A stretch of DNA of 64,000 nucleotides from Idiomarina sp. PL1-037 (GCF_034422975.1 NZ_CP139873.1:2728001-2792000), one strand, 5' to 3'. Counted from the stretch's first letter, positions 1 through 8,690 are shown. Made by a program: numbers and translations. Notes: a model not told the origin generated them from the sequence alone.

Positions 1-189
1 AGCCTGAGGACCTTTAGGGCCTTGAGTTACTGCGAACTCAACGCGCTGGCCTTCAGTTAAGGTTTTAAAACCGTCGCTAGAAATAGCGCTGAAATGTGCG
101 AAAACGTCTGCGCCGTTCTCACGTTCGATGAAACCGAAGCCTTTTGCTTCGTTAAACCATTTTACTGAACCAGTAATTTTATCAGACAT
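1..189 (-). CDS. Cold-shock protein, CspA family (3' end beyond window)
   Basis: Small nucleic-acid-binding beta-barrel protein, probably an RNA chaperone of the cytoplasm. Reading leftwards from the ATG at 189, 63 codons are visible, and the reading frame is still open at the window edge; the paralogue at 15015-15224 has about six more residues after the matching point. RNP1 (KGFGFIE) and RNP2 (VFAHFSAI) are both present. The two proteins are nearly identical over the core, differing mainly at the N-terminus and around the REN/QKG loop. The leader upstream also resembles that of the paralogue, which points to a duplication that kept its regulation. Family assignment is secure; which Csp it is cannot be said. 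Confidence 0.93.
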   Translation of the reverse strand, partial: MSDKITGSVKWFNEAKGFGFIERENGADVFAHFSAISSDGFKTLTEGQRVEFAVTQGPKGPQA

Positions 190-372
190 AATATATCTTC
201 CTGTAAATTTTAAGTATTTGGTCATTCAGACCGATGATGCGGGTAAAAATAAGAACTTAGAACTACAGGACGATGGTATTAATAATAATAGGTCAACGAA
301 GTGGAGTATTTTAACTAACTGTCTTTCTATCTATCCGACCCAATGGAGTCTACGCTTATTCCACTGTGAGTC
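190..372 (-). promoter_or_regulatory. Conserved long 5' leader of cold-shock gene
   Basis: About 180 bases before the csp start code for nothing convincing, but two blocks (about 253-285 and 294-335) match blocks in the leader of the csp paralogue at 15225-15400. The inner box TTTAACTAACTGT (+ strand) is identical in both. Long structured leaders that change fold with temperature are known for cspA. The thermosensor role here is inference from conservation and position. Confidence 0.55.
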
Positions 373-404
373 AAACGATTTATCAAGTTATTTTCATAAT
401 ACAT

Positions 405-1793
405 TCAAGCACCATTTTCTTCAGCCCAGACAATACGGTTGCGACCTTCTCGCTTAGCCTTATACAGCGCTTGATCCGCTCTTCTGTAGATACTAGAAAC
501 ATCATCTTCTGGTCGGCTTTCTGACGCACCAACACTTACCGTTGGATTAATAATTTCACCCGAGTCCAGGGTAATTACCGTTTCCTCAACCGCCGAGCGC
601 ACCCTTTCCAGTACTTGCGCGGCACTTTCATGGTCAGCATAAGCAAGCACAACCATAAATTCTTCACCACCTACCCGAACGACACTATCACTGCTACGAA
701 CCGCCGCTGACATGGCTTCAGAGCCAGTAATCAATACCCTGTCACCAATATCGTGACCATAAGTATCGTTAATCGTTTTAAAGTGATCGAAGTCGATAAC
801 TGAAACAACAAAACCCTGCTCACCATTTTGCCGGGTTAAACCCTGCTCCAGTATTTCCATACCAGCCGAGCGATTTTTTAACCCAGTTAATGCATCAGTA
901 TAAGCAATTAAAGCCATATCGTCCCGCTCCCGGATTAAATCTGAACGCACTTTCTGTTCGGCAATAACAGTTTCCAGGGCGGTGCCCATCATTCGTACAA
1001 TTTCAACCTCAAGCTCAGTAAAAGGTTCAGCTCTTTTGCTTTTTCGGGCGAAACCTAGCACTCCCCAAACCTGATCATCGATAATTAGCGGCGCACCGAT
1101 ATAACTCTCCAGACCGTAAGTTTGATAACTTGCGTGCTCTTTGAAACGTGAATCTCTTGAGGCATCGTTAGTGAATATTAAATGGTTTGCCTTAAGCACA
1201 ACGGAGCAATAGGTGGTTGCCAGCGGTAGCTGCGCTCCGGCGGAGAAGTCCATTTTCGCGCTTTGCACCCATTCAATGGTATAGATACCGTTTTGTATGG
1301 AACTCGCTGTACCTATATCAACTCCTAAATACTCAACACCCACTTTTAATAGTTCATCAATAGAGGCTGGGTCAATGCGCCGCCCCCGCTTGTGAATGAC
1401 TTCATGGAGAGTACGCATAACATCAACTGAAGCATAATAGCTACTGACATCCTCAATAAGCTCATAAATTCCAATAACACGACCTTGCTCATCCGTTTCA
1501 GGTAGGTAACGAATATCTAAAAAGTTCTTGCGGCCGTTACGAAAAGTGACAGAATCTGAAAATTCCATTTTTTTGCCGGTAGCAAAAACATAGTCGTGAT
1601 TCGGTTTTATGCGTTGATAAGACTCTTCGCTCAGTACATCGGTTAATGGCTTGCCTAGCATTTCCTCTGGAGTCAGGTCAAAAAACCCTGCATAGGACCC
1701 ATTTACAAAACGGAAAAGTCTTGCTCTGTCGATATAAGCCACCATTGTTGGCAGCTGTTCAATAATTCTATGGGTAATATGATGCTTTTTCAT
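405..1793 (-). CDS. PAS-GAF-GGDEF diguanylate cyclase
   Basis: Predicted to make cyclic di-GMP from two GTP in the cytoplasm. The 462-residue protein has an N-terminal PAS domain (about 5-120, with its conserved NGSYAGFF region), a GAF domain (about 140-285) and a C-terminal GGDEF domain (about 295-457). The active-site loop is intact as GGEEF at 375-379. A product-inhibition I-site RSSD lies at 366-369, exactly five residues before it. No membrane segment is visible, so the input is cytoplasmic, perhaps a small molecule, redox state or light sensed by PAS/GAF. The gene stands alone, with DUF1415 upstream on the same strand after about 80 bases. Activity is likely; the signal is unknown. Confidence 0.93.
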   Translation of the reverse strand: MKKHHITHRIIEQLPTMVAYIDRARLFRFVNGSYAGFFDLTPEEMLGKPLTDVLSEESYQRIKPNHDYVFATGKKMEFSDSVTFRNGRKNFLDIRYLPETDEQGRVIGIYELIEDVSSYYASVDVMRTLHEVIHKRGRRIDPASIDELLKVGVEYLGVDIGTASSIQNGIYTIEWVQSAKMDFSAGAQLPLATTYCSVVLKANHLIFTNDASRDSRFKEHASYQTYGLESYIGAPLIIDDQVWGVLGFARKSKRAEPFTELEVEIVRMMGTALETVIAEQKVRSDLIRERDDMALIAYTDALTGLKNRSAGMEILEQGLTRQNGEQGFVVSVIDFDHFKTINDTYGHDIGDRVLITGSEAMSAAVRSSDSVVRVGGEEFMVVLAYADHESAAQVLERVRSAVEETVITLDSGEIINPTVSVGASESRPEDDVSSIYRRADQALYKAKREGRNRIVWAEENGA

Positions 1794-1875
1794 AAGGCCT
1801 CATCACTTTCAGTTCGACAGAAGACGCAGCTTTAAGTAATTCACTATCAGTAATAGTTTAGCAACAACTTAGACT

Positions 1876-2415
1876 TTAAGTTGTCAAGATTCCTTTAAAA
1901 AATTCAGCACCTTTACGTCGGGCAAATTCAATATTGCGCTCAGGAATCGATTCAGGGTCATCATAATTTTCCAGCGCCTCTTCAATGCTGGCCTCGCGCA
2001 GTAAATGTAGCGTTGGATACGGAGCACGGTTGGTATAATTTGCCGGATCATCCTGGGCCTCTCCCTCAAAACAGTAATCGGGGTGAAAATGCGCTAGCTG
2101 GTACACCCCTTCGTAACCTTCCTCCACAAGCAAAGCATCGGCGACATCAACCAAATTCAGAAATTCATAAAACCCTTCAAACCCCGACGGCAGAATAAGC
2201 AGCGTGGTCTCGGTTTCAGCTGCGGTATCCAGGTGTTTAGCTTCATCCAGCAACTGCTGTAAAACAGCTTGTGGCTTGCGATTTTCGGCTACACTATAGC
2301 GAATACTCTTGCGCTCAACTTCGCGGCGTGCAAACGGACAGATGTTATACTTTACAATCAGCTGTTGCACCCAGTGCCGAGTTTGCTCAATAATTTGATG
2401 GGTATCGGTCGTCAT
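1876..2415 (-). CDS. DUF1415 family protein
   Basis: Conserved cytoplasmic protein of unknown function. The sequence shows the features I associate with DUF1415: an N-terminal helix with WVQQLIVKYNICPFA, a central LLILPSGFEGFYEFLNLVD segment and a C-terminal HFHPDYCFEG / NRAPYPTLHLLRE region. I chose the ATG at 2415 (MTTDTHQ, 179 aa). A GTG ten codons further up, at 2445, is also possible but has no visible ribosome site and would start 7 bases from the divergent ATG at 2452. Conserved Cys and His residues hint at metal binding, but no reaction is known to me. Confidence 0.85.
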   Translation of the reverse strand: MTTDTHQIIEQTRHWVQQLIVKYNICPFARREVERKSIRYSVAENRKPQAVLQQLLDEAKHLDTAAETETTLLILPSGFEGFYEFLNLVDVADALLVEEGYEGVYQLAHFHPDYCFEGEAQDDPANYTNRAPYPTLHLLREASIEEALENYDDPESIPERNIEFARRKGAEFFKGILTT

Positions 2416-2451
2416 ATTTCTTGTCTTCGCTAAAAGGGGCGCCACTTTGCC

Positions 2452-2913
2452 ATGAAATCACTTGAACTCAAAATACCACCGTTGCTGGTTGTTGCCATAG
2501 TCGCCGGTTTAATGTGGTTAACGGCTCACTATACGCAGGCCTTTAACCAATTTTATGTCGGTCAGCGCGCCGCTGCTATTTTTCTCTTGGTATTAGGAGT
2601 CTTGCTGCCTTTGCTTGGCGTTATTGGTTTTCGCAGAGCACAAACCACAGTAGACCCTCGCGCTCCGAACAAAAGCACCGAACTTGTTACTACCGGAATA
2701 TACCAAAGAACACGTAACCCCATGTATTTAGGCTTCTTCTTTTTGCTTATGGCCTGGGGTGTTTTTCTGGGAAGTGTCTTTTCTTTATGGGGGCTGGTGT
2801 TATATGTGGCCTATATGCAGCGCTTTCAAATTCTGCCGGAAGAACGTATTTTAACCGAAACTTTTGGTGAAGCTTACAAAAGCTATTGTCGTAAAATAGG
2901 ACGCTGGTGGTAG
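2452..2913 (+). CDS. Isoprenylcysteine carboxyl methyltransferase-like membrane protein
   Basis: Small integral membrane protein of 153 residues with about four hydrophobic segments (about 8-27, 42-62, 93-113 and a short 110-125). The C-terminal half carries the hallmark of the ICMT/PEMT-like methyltransferases: GIYQRTRNPMYLGF around residues 77-90, then an EERILTETFGEAYKSYC segment near the end. These enzymes use S-adenosylmethionine to methylate lipids or lipid-like substrates at the membrane. The bacterial members mostly have no proven substrate, so function beyond methyltransfer is unknown. The gene is divergent from DUF1415 with only 36 bases between the starts. Confidence 0.85.
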   Translation: MKSLELKIPPLLVVAIVAGLMWLTAHYTQAFNQFYVGQRAAAIFLLVLGVLLPLLGVIGFRRAQTTVDPRAPNKSTELVTTGIYQRTRNPMYLGFFFLLMAWGVFLGSVFSLWGLVLYVAYMQRFQILPEERILTETFGEAYKSYCRKIGRWW

Positions 2914-2922
2914 CCACCAGCT

Positions 2923-3600
2923 CTAGAGTAACTGCCGGTGTTTTAAACTGCGACCAAGTAAAATTAAGCCTGACAAACTAAACCATAGCCCGATGGTAGC
3001 GGCAATAATGTTCAGTAAGCTGTTAAAGTCGCGCTCGCCACTGTAATCCATAAAGTGTAAACGAAACATCCAGTCACTTAGCCACCAACTATTATTGCGG
3101 TGATCAACCACTTCACCGGAACCAGCGTCAACATACACTCGCGTACGAGTCTCGTCGGTAAAAGTGACTCTGTAACCGGGTTTGTTCCAGTCAATAATTT
3201 CCTCACTGCCCGTTACGGCCTGTACTTCTTTAACCGAGCCCGGCCCGTTATAGCTTTGTCGTGCCAGTTTTGCCGCCAGCGGTGCGGAGGTTTGCCAGCG
3301 CTCGCCAGTCTGGGCATTCACATAATGTCTGGAGCCATCAATTGTCAAAACGACGTACTGAGCCATCTGCGAAATTGAGCGTATTTCCACACTTTTAACG
3401 TTATCAAAACGCTCAATTAAGGCATTTTCAGGGTAAAAAACAGACCCTATCGGCGCTTTCGCAGCGTTTTGAAAGTAGTCATGGGCAGCCAGACTCTGGT
3501 GACCCACCCAGCCGAAGTACAGGCCACTAACCAGCCAGATAAGCACTTGTATAAGAATGACCAGACTCAGCCAGCGATGCAGCTTACGCACAAACCTCAT
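2923..3600 (-). CDS. PepSY-domain membrane protein (second of tandem pair)
   Basis: A 225-residue inner-membrane protein with a transmembrane helix near the N-terminus (about 12-32), an extracytoplasmic PepSY-type region, and a second helix near the C-terminus (about 195-217). It is clearly a paralogue of the neighbouring 3597-4313 product: both begin with a basic HRWLSL segment and both end with an LHxMDY motif before the last helix. The start codon overlaps the stop of the upstream gene by four bases, so the two are translationally coupled and probably form a complex. PepSY membrane proteins often accompany ferric-siderophore or haem uptake, with His pairs in the helices; a reductase role is inference. 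Confidence 0.85.
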   Translation of the reverse strand: MRFVRKLHRWLSLVILIQVLIWLVSGLYFGWVGHQSLAAHDYFQNAAKAPIGSVFYPENALIERFDNVKSVEIRSISQMAQYVVLTIDGSRHYVNAQTGERWQTSAPLAAKLARQSYNGPGSVKEVQAVTGSEEIIDWNKPGYRVTFTDETRTRVYVDAGSGEVVDHRNNSWWLSDWMFRLHFMDYSGERDFNSLLNIIAATIGLWFSLSGLILLGRSLKHRQLL

Positions 3601-4313
3601 GCCGCTCGCCTGCTTTTTCTACGCGGCCGCAAATGGAAGTAAAGCAGAGCCGTACCGGTCATTACAAAAAGTATATTCGCGATGCTAAATGCCTTTAACC
3701 ACCAGGTTTCGATATCCGACCGGTCTTGGTAATCCATTATGTGGAGCATCCAGAAAAAGTCGAACAGTCGCCAGAAGTTATGTCGTTTGGTTACGAGCTC
3801 CCCGGTTGTCGCCGAGAAATATAAGGTAGCACCGGCCAAATCATTAAAATCTACTCGCCATACGGGTAACAAAGCAGGATTAAGTTCACCAGGTGCCCGG
3901 TCTTCAATATAACTAACCTGAGCTTTTGTCTTTTCGTTACCGGTGGAGTGTTGACGCGCAATATAGCCAATATCCATGCGGTCAAGCTTCACCGGCTCCA
4001 AAGATTCGGCGCTCAGCAATTGCGTACTGGTTTGGCTTTCAACACGATAAACCGTCCGCAGCGAGCCGTCTATCCACTGGTGCATAAGGCGCACCGACGT
4101 GGCTTGTGGATGTTGTTCTAATACCCAGCTTACCGGAGAAATTAAAGTATTCTTCGCTATAGGCTGTTCAAGCTTTTTCACTAGATGGTCGCCATGAATG
4201 AAGCTTAAATCAAAGAACACCATATAGGCGCCACTGATGCTCCATACCACTAGCTGCAGGCCAAAAAGAAGAGATAACCAGCGGTGCCAGATTCGCCATT
4301 GTCGTAATTTCAT
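3597..4313 (-). CDS. PepSY-domain membrane protein (first of tandem pair)
   Basis: A 238-residue paralogue of the next gene, with the same plan: N-terminal helix (about 12-35), periplasmic PepSY-like domain, LHIMDY motif near 195, and a C-terminal helix (about 203-225) followed by a very basic tail (RPRRKSRRAA). It is the promoter-proximal gene of a two-gene operon, overlapping its partner by four bases. Tandem PepSY pairs of this type are found in marine gammaproteobacteria near iron-uptake genes. Here they lie about 2.3 kb from a Fur-type promoter region but have no obvious Fur box of their own. Confidence 0.85.
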   Translation of the reverse strand: MKLRQWRIWHRWLSLLFGLQLVVWSISGAYMVFFDLSFIHGDHLVKKLEQPIAKNTLISPVSWVLEQHPQATSVRLMHQWIDGSLRTVYRVESQTSTQLLSAESLEPVKLDRMDIGYIARQHSTGNEKTKAQVSYIEDRAPGELNPALLPVWRVDFNDLAGATLYFSATTGELVTKRHNFWRLFDFFWMLHIMDYQDRSDIETWWLKAFSIANILFVMTGTALLYFHLRPRRKSRRAA

Positions 4314-4377
4314 CAGGGTTATCCGTGCCCACCGCTTTAAGTTAAGCGTCTAAAATTATCGGCTTGCCCTGTAAAAG

Positions 4378-4968
4378 TCAAAGCAGTTCTCTCACTCTTC
4401 GCCTTAACTTCGGAATAACCTCAGCTTCAAACCAAGGGTTCCGGCGTAACCATAAATTGTTTCTAGGGCTTGGATGCGGCATAGGTAACAGGCTCGGCCA
4501 ATAATTACGCCAATCTTTTACGCGCTCGGTCAGGCTTCTTTTGGGCTCCTGTAAATGCCACTGCTGAGCATACTGACCTATGGCTAATGTAAGCTCCAGA
4601 TTAGGCAACTGCTCCAGTACTTTATTTCGCCAGGTAGGCGCACACTCTGGCCGTGGCGGAAGATCACCAGACTTACCGGTGCCCGGATAGCAAAAACCCA
4701 TAGGAATAATCGCCAGCTCTTCGGCATTGTAAAAAGTGTCTTTATCAATGCCCATCCACTGACGAAGCCTGTCGCCGCTAGGGTCATCGAAAGGCTTACC
4801 TGAGGCATGAACGCGCTTTCCGGGGGCTTGTCCGGCAACTAGAATTCTGGCTTTAGGGTGCAACTGAACAACAGGACGAGCACCAAGCGGCAGCTCTGGC
4901 TCACACAAGGTACACGCGCGGACATCACGCAGCAGTTGTTGCCAATGCGGCGGCTCTTCCCATTTCAT
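4378..4968 (-). CDS. Uracil-DNA glycosylase superfamily protein
   Basis: Likely base-excision or nucleic-acid-binding protein of the UDG fold. The 196-residue sequence has a CTLC pair near the N-terminus (about 19-22), the uracil-DNA glycosylase motif GQAPGKRVHASGKPFDDPSG (about 46-65), an IGQYAQQWHL strand, and the C-terminal MPHPSPRNN motif, which corresponds to the HPSP minor-groove loop. Only two of the four cysteines of the iron-sulphur family 4 enzymes are visible, so it is probably not an Fe-S family 4 enzyme. Its start lies inside the end of the patatin gene (44-base overlap), so the two are cotranscribed. Exact substrate is unknown. Confidence 0.85.
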   Translation of the reverse strand: MKWEEPPHWQQLLRDVRACTLCEPELPLGARPVVQLHPKARILVAGQAPGKRVHASGKPFDDPSGDRLRQWMGIDKDTFYNAEELAIIPMGFCYPGTGKSGDLPPRPECAPTWRNKVLEQLPNLELTLAIGQYAQQWHLQEPKRSLTERVKDWRNYWPSLLPMPHPSPRNNLWLRRNPWFEAEVIPKLRRRVRELL

Positions 4969-5764
4969 AACCTTGCTCCAGCAGCTTTTTATCTTGAGTG
5001 AAACGCCCGACCGGAAACCCCTCCGGAGGAGCCAGAACGGTCACTTCACAGTCCGCAGGAGGGTTATCAATAAAGTTAATAGCGTCATTATAAACTTCCG
5101 AGCGCCTGGCGACGGCATCAAATAAAGCAGGATGGTGTTTAAAAAACCGTTTAGTAAACTTAGGTAAGGGTCTTACCTTCTTTCGGAAACCTCGCGGCCG
5201 GGACAAAATAACCGTTATATCCCGTGCACCCATTTCATAGGCTTTAATCACCGGTATGGAGTCCCCCAGTCCGCCATCAGTCATTGGCGCTCCACCAACG
5301 GATGGAAACTCGCGGTAGGCCAGTGGAATAGCACAGGAAGCAGGAAACAGTTCATGTAAGTTGTCAGCTGTGACCCTGGTATACACCGGAAGCCCCGTAT
5401 CAACATTGGTCGTTACAACGTATAAAGGCCGGTTCTGCTCCAGGTAATGACGGGTGTTCAGCGGCACTTGTTCAAATGAAGCGTGCCAAAGCCAGCTTAC
5501 ATCGCAAAAGTGCCCACCTTTTAAAAAGCGCCGCCAGTTCAAAAACTCTGGTTGTAGCGCGTGCTGCAAGAGAATTTTACGGTTACGTCCGTGGTCGCCG
5601 GCAAGAAAACCAATCAGGTTGGTTGAACCTGCCGACACCCCAATTGCGAAATCAAAGTCGGTTTGTCCGGTTTCAAGAAAACCGTCCAGCACACCAGCGG
5701 CGAAGATACCGCGCATGGCACCACCTTCTGCCACTAATGCTTTTTTACTTTGTTTCTGGGTCAT
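4925..5764 (-). CDS. Patatin-like phospholipase (YjjU/RssA type)
   Basis: Predicted serine acyl hydrolase acting on phospholipids or acyl esters. The 279-residue protein has the patatin set: oxyanion-hole glycines in GGAMRGIF (14-21), nucleophile elbow GVSAG with Ser44, and the catalytic Asp in DGG (Asp163). There is no signal peptide or membrane segment, so it is cytoplasmic. Length and sequence are like the YjjU group rather than the longer outer-membrane patatins. It overlaps the UDG-like gene downstream by 44 bases and follows fpr by about 40 bases on the same strand. Confidence 0.9.
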   Translation of the reverse strand: MTQKQSKKALVAEGGAMRGIFAAGVLDGFLETGQTDFDFAIGVSAGSTNLIGFLAGDHGRNRKILLQHALQPEFLNWRRFLKGGHFCDVSWLWHASFEQVPLNTRHYLEQNRPLYVVTTNVDTGLPVYTRVTADNLHELFPASCAIPLAYREFPSVGGAPMTDGGLGDSIPVIKAYEMGARDITVILSRPRGFRKKVRPLPKFTKRFFKHHPALFDAVARRSEVYNDAINFIDNPPADCEVTVLAPPEGFPVGRFTQDKKLLEQGYEMGRAAALATTAA

Positions 5765-5806
5765 ACACCTGCTTATTTTTCAATACTCTCTACTTCTCAA
5801 TGCTCT

Positions 5807-6589
5807 TTATTTTTCAATAAAGGCCTGCTCAATCACGTAGCTGCCTTGCTTACGTGACGTTGCTTTACTAAAACCTCGTTCATTGAGAATAACCATCAGA
5901 TCTTGAAGCATAGCGTCATTACCGCACAACATAAAGCGGTCGTGCTCCGGATTAATATCCGGTAGCCCAATGGTTTTGGTTAAAGTTCCTGACTCGAGCA
6001 AATCGGTAATACGTTGCTGATGCGCTCCGTCACGAAAGGGCTCACGGGTAACAGTCGGGTAATAAATGAGTTTTTCCCGCACCCAGTCACCAAAGTATTC
6101 GTTGTTTGGCAAAATTTCACAGATTTCTTTTTGATACGCCAACTCAGAAACCCAGCGCACACCGTGAACCAAAATGACTTTATCGTACTGTTCGTAAATG
6201 TCGGGGTCTTTAATAACGCTCATAAAAGGCGCTAACCCGGTGCCGGTGCTGAGCAGGTACAAGTTTTTGCCTGGTAGCAAGTGCCCGGGTACTAACGTCC
6301 CTGTAGGGCGTGTCGACAACACCACTTCGTCACCCACCTTAATATGTTGCAGGCGTGACGTTAAAGCACCGTCCGGCACTTTAATACTGAAGAACTCAAG
6401 CTCTTCTTCGTGGTTTGCACTGGCAATGCTGTAAGCCCTGAGCAAAGGCTTATCTTCCAGTTGCAGTCCCATCATTACAAACTGACCATTTTCGAAGGTA
6501 AAGCTTGGCTGACGCGTGGTTTTGAAGCTAAACAGGGTATCGTTCCAGTGACGTACCTGAGTCACTTTTTCCGCAATGATACTTCTCAT
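5807..6589 (-). CDS. fpr: Ferredoxin--NADP reductase
   Basis: Flavoprotein passing electrons between NADPH and ferredoxin or flavodoxin, feeding Fe-S assembly, ribonucleotide reductase activation and intracellular iron release. The 260-residue protein shows the FAD-binding RAYSIAS motif (about 55-61), a GTGLAPFMS NADP-binding loop (about 115-123), the CGND pyridine-binding segment near 215, and the typical tail ending in VIEQAFIEK. Length matches the family. It is divergent from a PepSY-DUF2271 gene and shares a 143-base promoter region with Fur-like boxes, which suits a link to iron supply. Confidence 0.95.
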   Translation of the reverse strand: MRSIIAEKVTQVRHWNDTLFSFKTTRQPSFTFENGQFVMMGLQLEDKPLLRAYSIASANHEEELEFFSIKVPDGALTSRLQHIKVGDEVVLSTRPTGTLVPGHLLPGKNLYLLSTGTGLAPFMSVIKDPDIYEQYDKVILVHGVRWVSELAYQKEICEILPNNEYFGDWVREKLIYYPTVTREPFRDGAHQQRITDLLESGTLTKTIGLPDINPEHDRFMLCGNDAMLQDLMVILNERGFSKATSRKQGSYVIEQAFIEK

Positions 6590-6641
6590 AACTGTTCCTC
6601 ATTGGCGATTTTGTGCACATAATAACATAACCGCATTAAAT

Positions 6642-6660
6642 CTAAATGAGAATTTTTATC
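6642..6660 (+). promoter_or_regulatory. Fur-box-like site 1, fpr / PepSY-DUF2271 intergenic
   Basis: CTAAATGAGAATTTTTATC matches 13 of 19 positions of the consensus GATAATGATAATCATTATC by direct comparison. It lies between the divergent starts of fpr (6589) and the PepSY-DUF2271 gene (6733). Fur would repress one or both when iron is plentiful; that is inference. Confidence 0.6.
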
Positions 6661-6670
6661 ATTAAGTATT

Positions 6671-6689
6671 GCAAATGAGAACGGTTTTT
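6671..6689 (+). promoter_or_regulatory. Fur-box-like site 2, same intergenic region
   Basis: GCAAATGAGAACGGTTTTT matches 11 of 19 consensus positions, 10 bases from the stronger site at 6642. Two adjacent boxes are common at Fur-controlled promoters. A TATAAG stretch just after it (about 6690) could be the -10 element of the rightward gene. Confidence 0.45.
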
Positions 6690-6732
6690 ATATAAGATAC
6701 ATTCACTCTTGTTTGTAAAGGAAGAAAAGTTA

Positions 6733-7800
6733 ATGGCTCGACGCTCGGGTGGCCGCAGAGGGTGGTCTTTAAAAGACTGGCATTGGATAAGCTCTGCCGT
6801 TTGCCTCATTGGCATGTTGTTGTTTTCCGTCACCGGTATAACGCTGAACCATGCCGGCTGGATAGAATCCGCACCCAGCGTCGAAAGCCATGAAAGCTCT
6901 CTCCCACAAACGGAATTGGACCGGTTGGCGAATGCTTCAGGGAATGACGCTCTACCAACTTTTTTCCACCGCTGGTACGAAGATACGACGCAAAACAGCA
7001 TCAGTTCAAATGCCGAAATCGAATGGAGTGACTACGAGTTGTACGTCGCCATGCCCCGTCCCGGCGGGGACAGCTGGTTCAGCGTCGATTTAACCAGTGG
7101 TGCTTTTTATTCTGAAACCACCGATCGCGGCTGGATAGCCTACTTCAATGATCTCCATAAAGCCCGCAACACCGGTTTTCTCTGGAGCCTGTTCATTGAC
7201 GTATTTGCCATTGCCAGCATTTTATTCACAATTACGGGGTTATTACTTTTGAAAAAATACAGTAAAGGGCGCAAATCCACCTGGCCACTGGTTCTGGCTG
7301 GCTTCATCATTCCTTTGTTTGCCGTTATGGGATCAGCACACGCTGCTGAAAACGAACTCAATGTCGAAATTCCCCGCCTTTCAGTCGCCGAATATCACGC
7401 ACCTTACCTGGCGGTATGGCTGGCCAATGAACGCAACCAACGGGTAGCTGATATTGCGGTCTGGTACGACGTTAACCTAAAAGATAACGAAGGCGAAAAA
7501 TGGCTTAAAGACATGCGCCAGTGGTGGCGTCGTAGCGGTCGTATGGCCGAGATGCCAATAGACGGTGTATCGGGCGCAACTCGCCGGCCCGGCACTCACA
7601 AAGTGGACTTAACGCCTTTATTAACCAAACTACCTGACCTTGAGCCCGGCCAGTACTACTTGTATGTAGAAGCCGCGCGCGAAGTCGGCGGTCGCGAAAT
7701 GCTGCGCCTGCCATTGTCTTTACCTATCGATAGCCCAATATCCATCTCAGAGACCGGCGAGCACGAGCTTGGCCGAGTGTCATTAAAACTGGAGCCTTAA
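6733..7800 (+). CDS. PepSY-TM / DUF2271 fusion protein
   Basis: Predicted inner-membrane protein linked to iron or haem use. I chose the ATG at 6733 (MARRSGG, 355 aa), which has an AAGGAAG ribosome site; a TTG at 6709 is less likely. The N-terminal part has PepSY-type helices at about 14-38 and 150-175, with YFNDLHKARNTG between. Then comes a stretch at about 180-202 that reads like a signal peptide with an AHA cleavage site, followed by a DUF2271-like domain (about 205-330). That suggests two once-separate genes, a membrane PepSY protein and a secreted DUF2271 protein, fused in frame. Three bases separate it from the DUF4198 gene, so they form an operon behind the Fur-like boxes. Confidence 0.85.
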   Translation: MARRSGGRRGWSLKDWHWISSAVCLIGMLLFSVTGITLNHAGWIESAPSVESHESSLPQTELDRLANASGNDALPTFFHRWYEDTTQNSISSNAEIEWSDYELYVAMPRPGGDSWFSVDLTSGAFYSETTDRGWIAYFNDLHKARNTGFLWSLFIDVFAIASILFTITGLLLLKKYSKGRKSTWPLVLAGFIIPLFAVMGSAHAAENELNVEIPRLSVAEYHAPYLAVWLANERNQRVADIAVWYDVNLKDNEGEKWLKDMRQWWRRSGRMAEMPIDGVSGATRRPGTHKVDLTPLLTKLPDLEPGQYYLYVEAAREVGGREMLRLPLSLPIDSPISISETGEHELGRVSLKLEP

Positions 7801-7802
7801 TC

Positions 7803-8633
7803 ATGAAATTATCTTCTGTACTTACTACCAGCCTGGCTGTGCTGACCTTATTTGCGAGCACCAGCAGTGAAGCTCACCGGGTCTGGATTAAACCAAGCGC
7901 CACCGTCGTCTCCGGCGACTCCGAATGGGTGACTTTTGATGCTGCTATCGCCAATGGCATTTTTTACCCAGATCATTATCCGCTTAGCTTAGATTACGTG
8001 AAAGCTATGGCACCGGACGGCTCCGATGTGACTCTGGAAAATGGCCATAAAGGCAAGTATCGCTCGGTGTTTGATATTGAACTGGAAAAAGAAGGTACTT
8101 ACACCATTTATTCAGCCAGCTCAGGTTTATCTGCACGCTGGGTAGATGACGAAGGTGAACGTCAGTACTGGCCGCCACGTGGTGCGCAAAAAACCAATGA
8201 AGACTTCTACAAAGAAGTTCCTCAGGACGCTAAAGAGTTAGAGGTTAGTGAACGCTCACGTCGTGTTGAAACCTTTGTTACCTCTGGTGCGCCAACTTAT
8301 GACACTCTGGGTCCAACCGGCAGCGGTCTGGAACTTGAACCAGTGACCCACCCGAACGATTTGTACACCGGTGAAAACATTACCTTTAAATTTAATATTA
8401 ATGGTACCGCAGCTACCGGAACTGAAATTGTCTTAATAAAAGGTGGTGAGCGTTATCGTGACCAGGCACAACCAACCAAGTTAACGACCGACGAGAAAGG
8501 CGAAGTCACTTTCACTCTGGATGAACCTGGCATGTACTGGTTAGAAGCAGAATACGCCGACGACAACGGCGAAGCCCCGGCTACCAAACGCCAGGGTTCT
8601 TACGTTGCTGTATTAGAAGTGCTGCCCATGTAG
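7803..8633 (+). CDS. DUF4198 periplasmic protein
   Basis: Exported protein of 276 residues with a signal peptide (about 1-24, cleavage after SSEA) and then AHRVWIKPSA, the usual mature start of DUF4198 proteins. Members occur beside nickel, cobalt or iron transport genes and beside TonB receptors, and are thought to help metal or siderophore uptake, without a proven mechanism. The C-terminal half (about 165-275) has a beta-sandwich character like a carboxypeptidase-regulatory domain, with GENITFKFNINGT and GMYWLEAEY. It is the last gene of the PepSY-DUF2271 operon and is followed by a strong terminator. Confidence 0.88.
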   Translation: MKLSSVLTTSLAVLTLFASTSSEAHRVWIKPSATVVSGDSEWVTFDAAIANGIFYPDHYPLSLDYVKAMAPDGSDVTLENGHKGKYRSVFDIELEKEGTYTIYSASSGLSARWVDDEGERQYWPPRGAQKTNEDFYKEVPQDAKELEVSERSRRVETFVTSGAPTYDTLGPTGSGLELEPVTHPNDLYTGENITFKFNINGTAATGTEIVLIKGGERYRDQAQPTKLTTDEKGEVTFTLDEPGMYWLEAEYADDNGEAPATKRQGSYVAVLEVLPM

Positions 8634-8654
8634 GCCGGCTAGTTCCACCAGACA

Positions 8655-8690
8655 GCTAAAAGCCTGGCACAAAAACGTCAGGCTTTTAGC
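8655..8690 (+). terminator. Rho-independent terminator after DUF4198 gene
   Basis: Perfect 12-base stem, GCTAAAAGCCTG (8655-8666) with CAGGCTTTTAGC (8679-8690), and a 12-base loop. The T-run after it is weak, so termination may rely on the stem A/T arms. Confidence 0.75.

Noticed and set aside
128..457. + strand frame over the first csp and its leader
   Set aside because: It is antisense to csp and its leader, and the product has no recognisable features.
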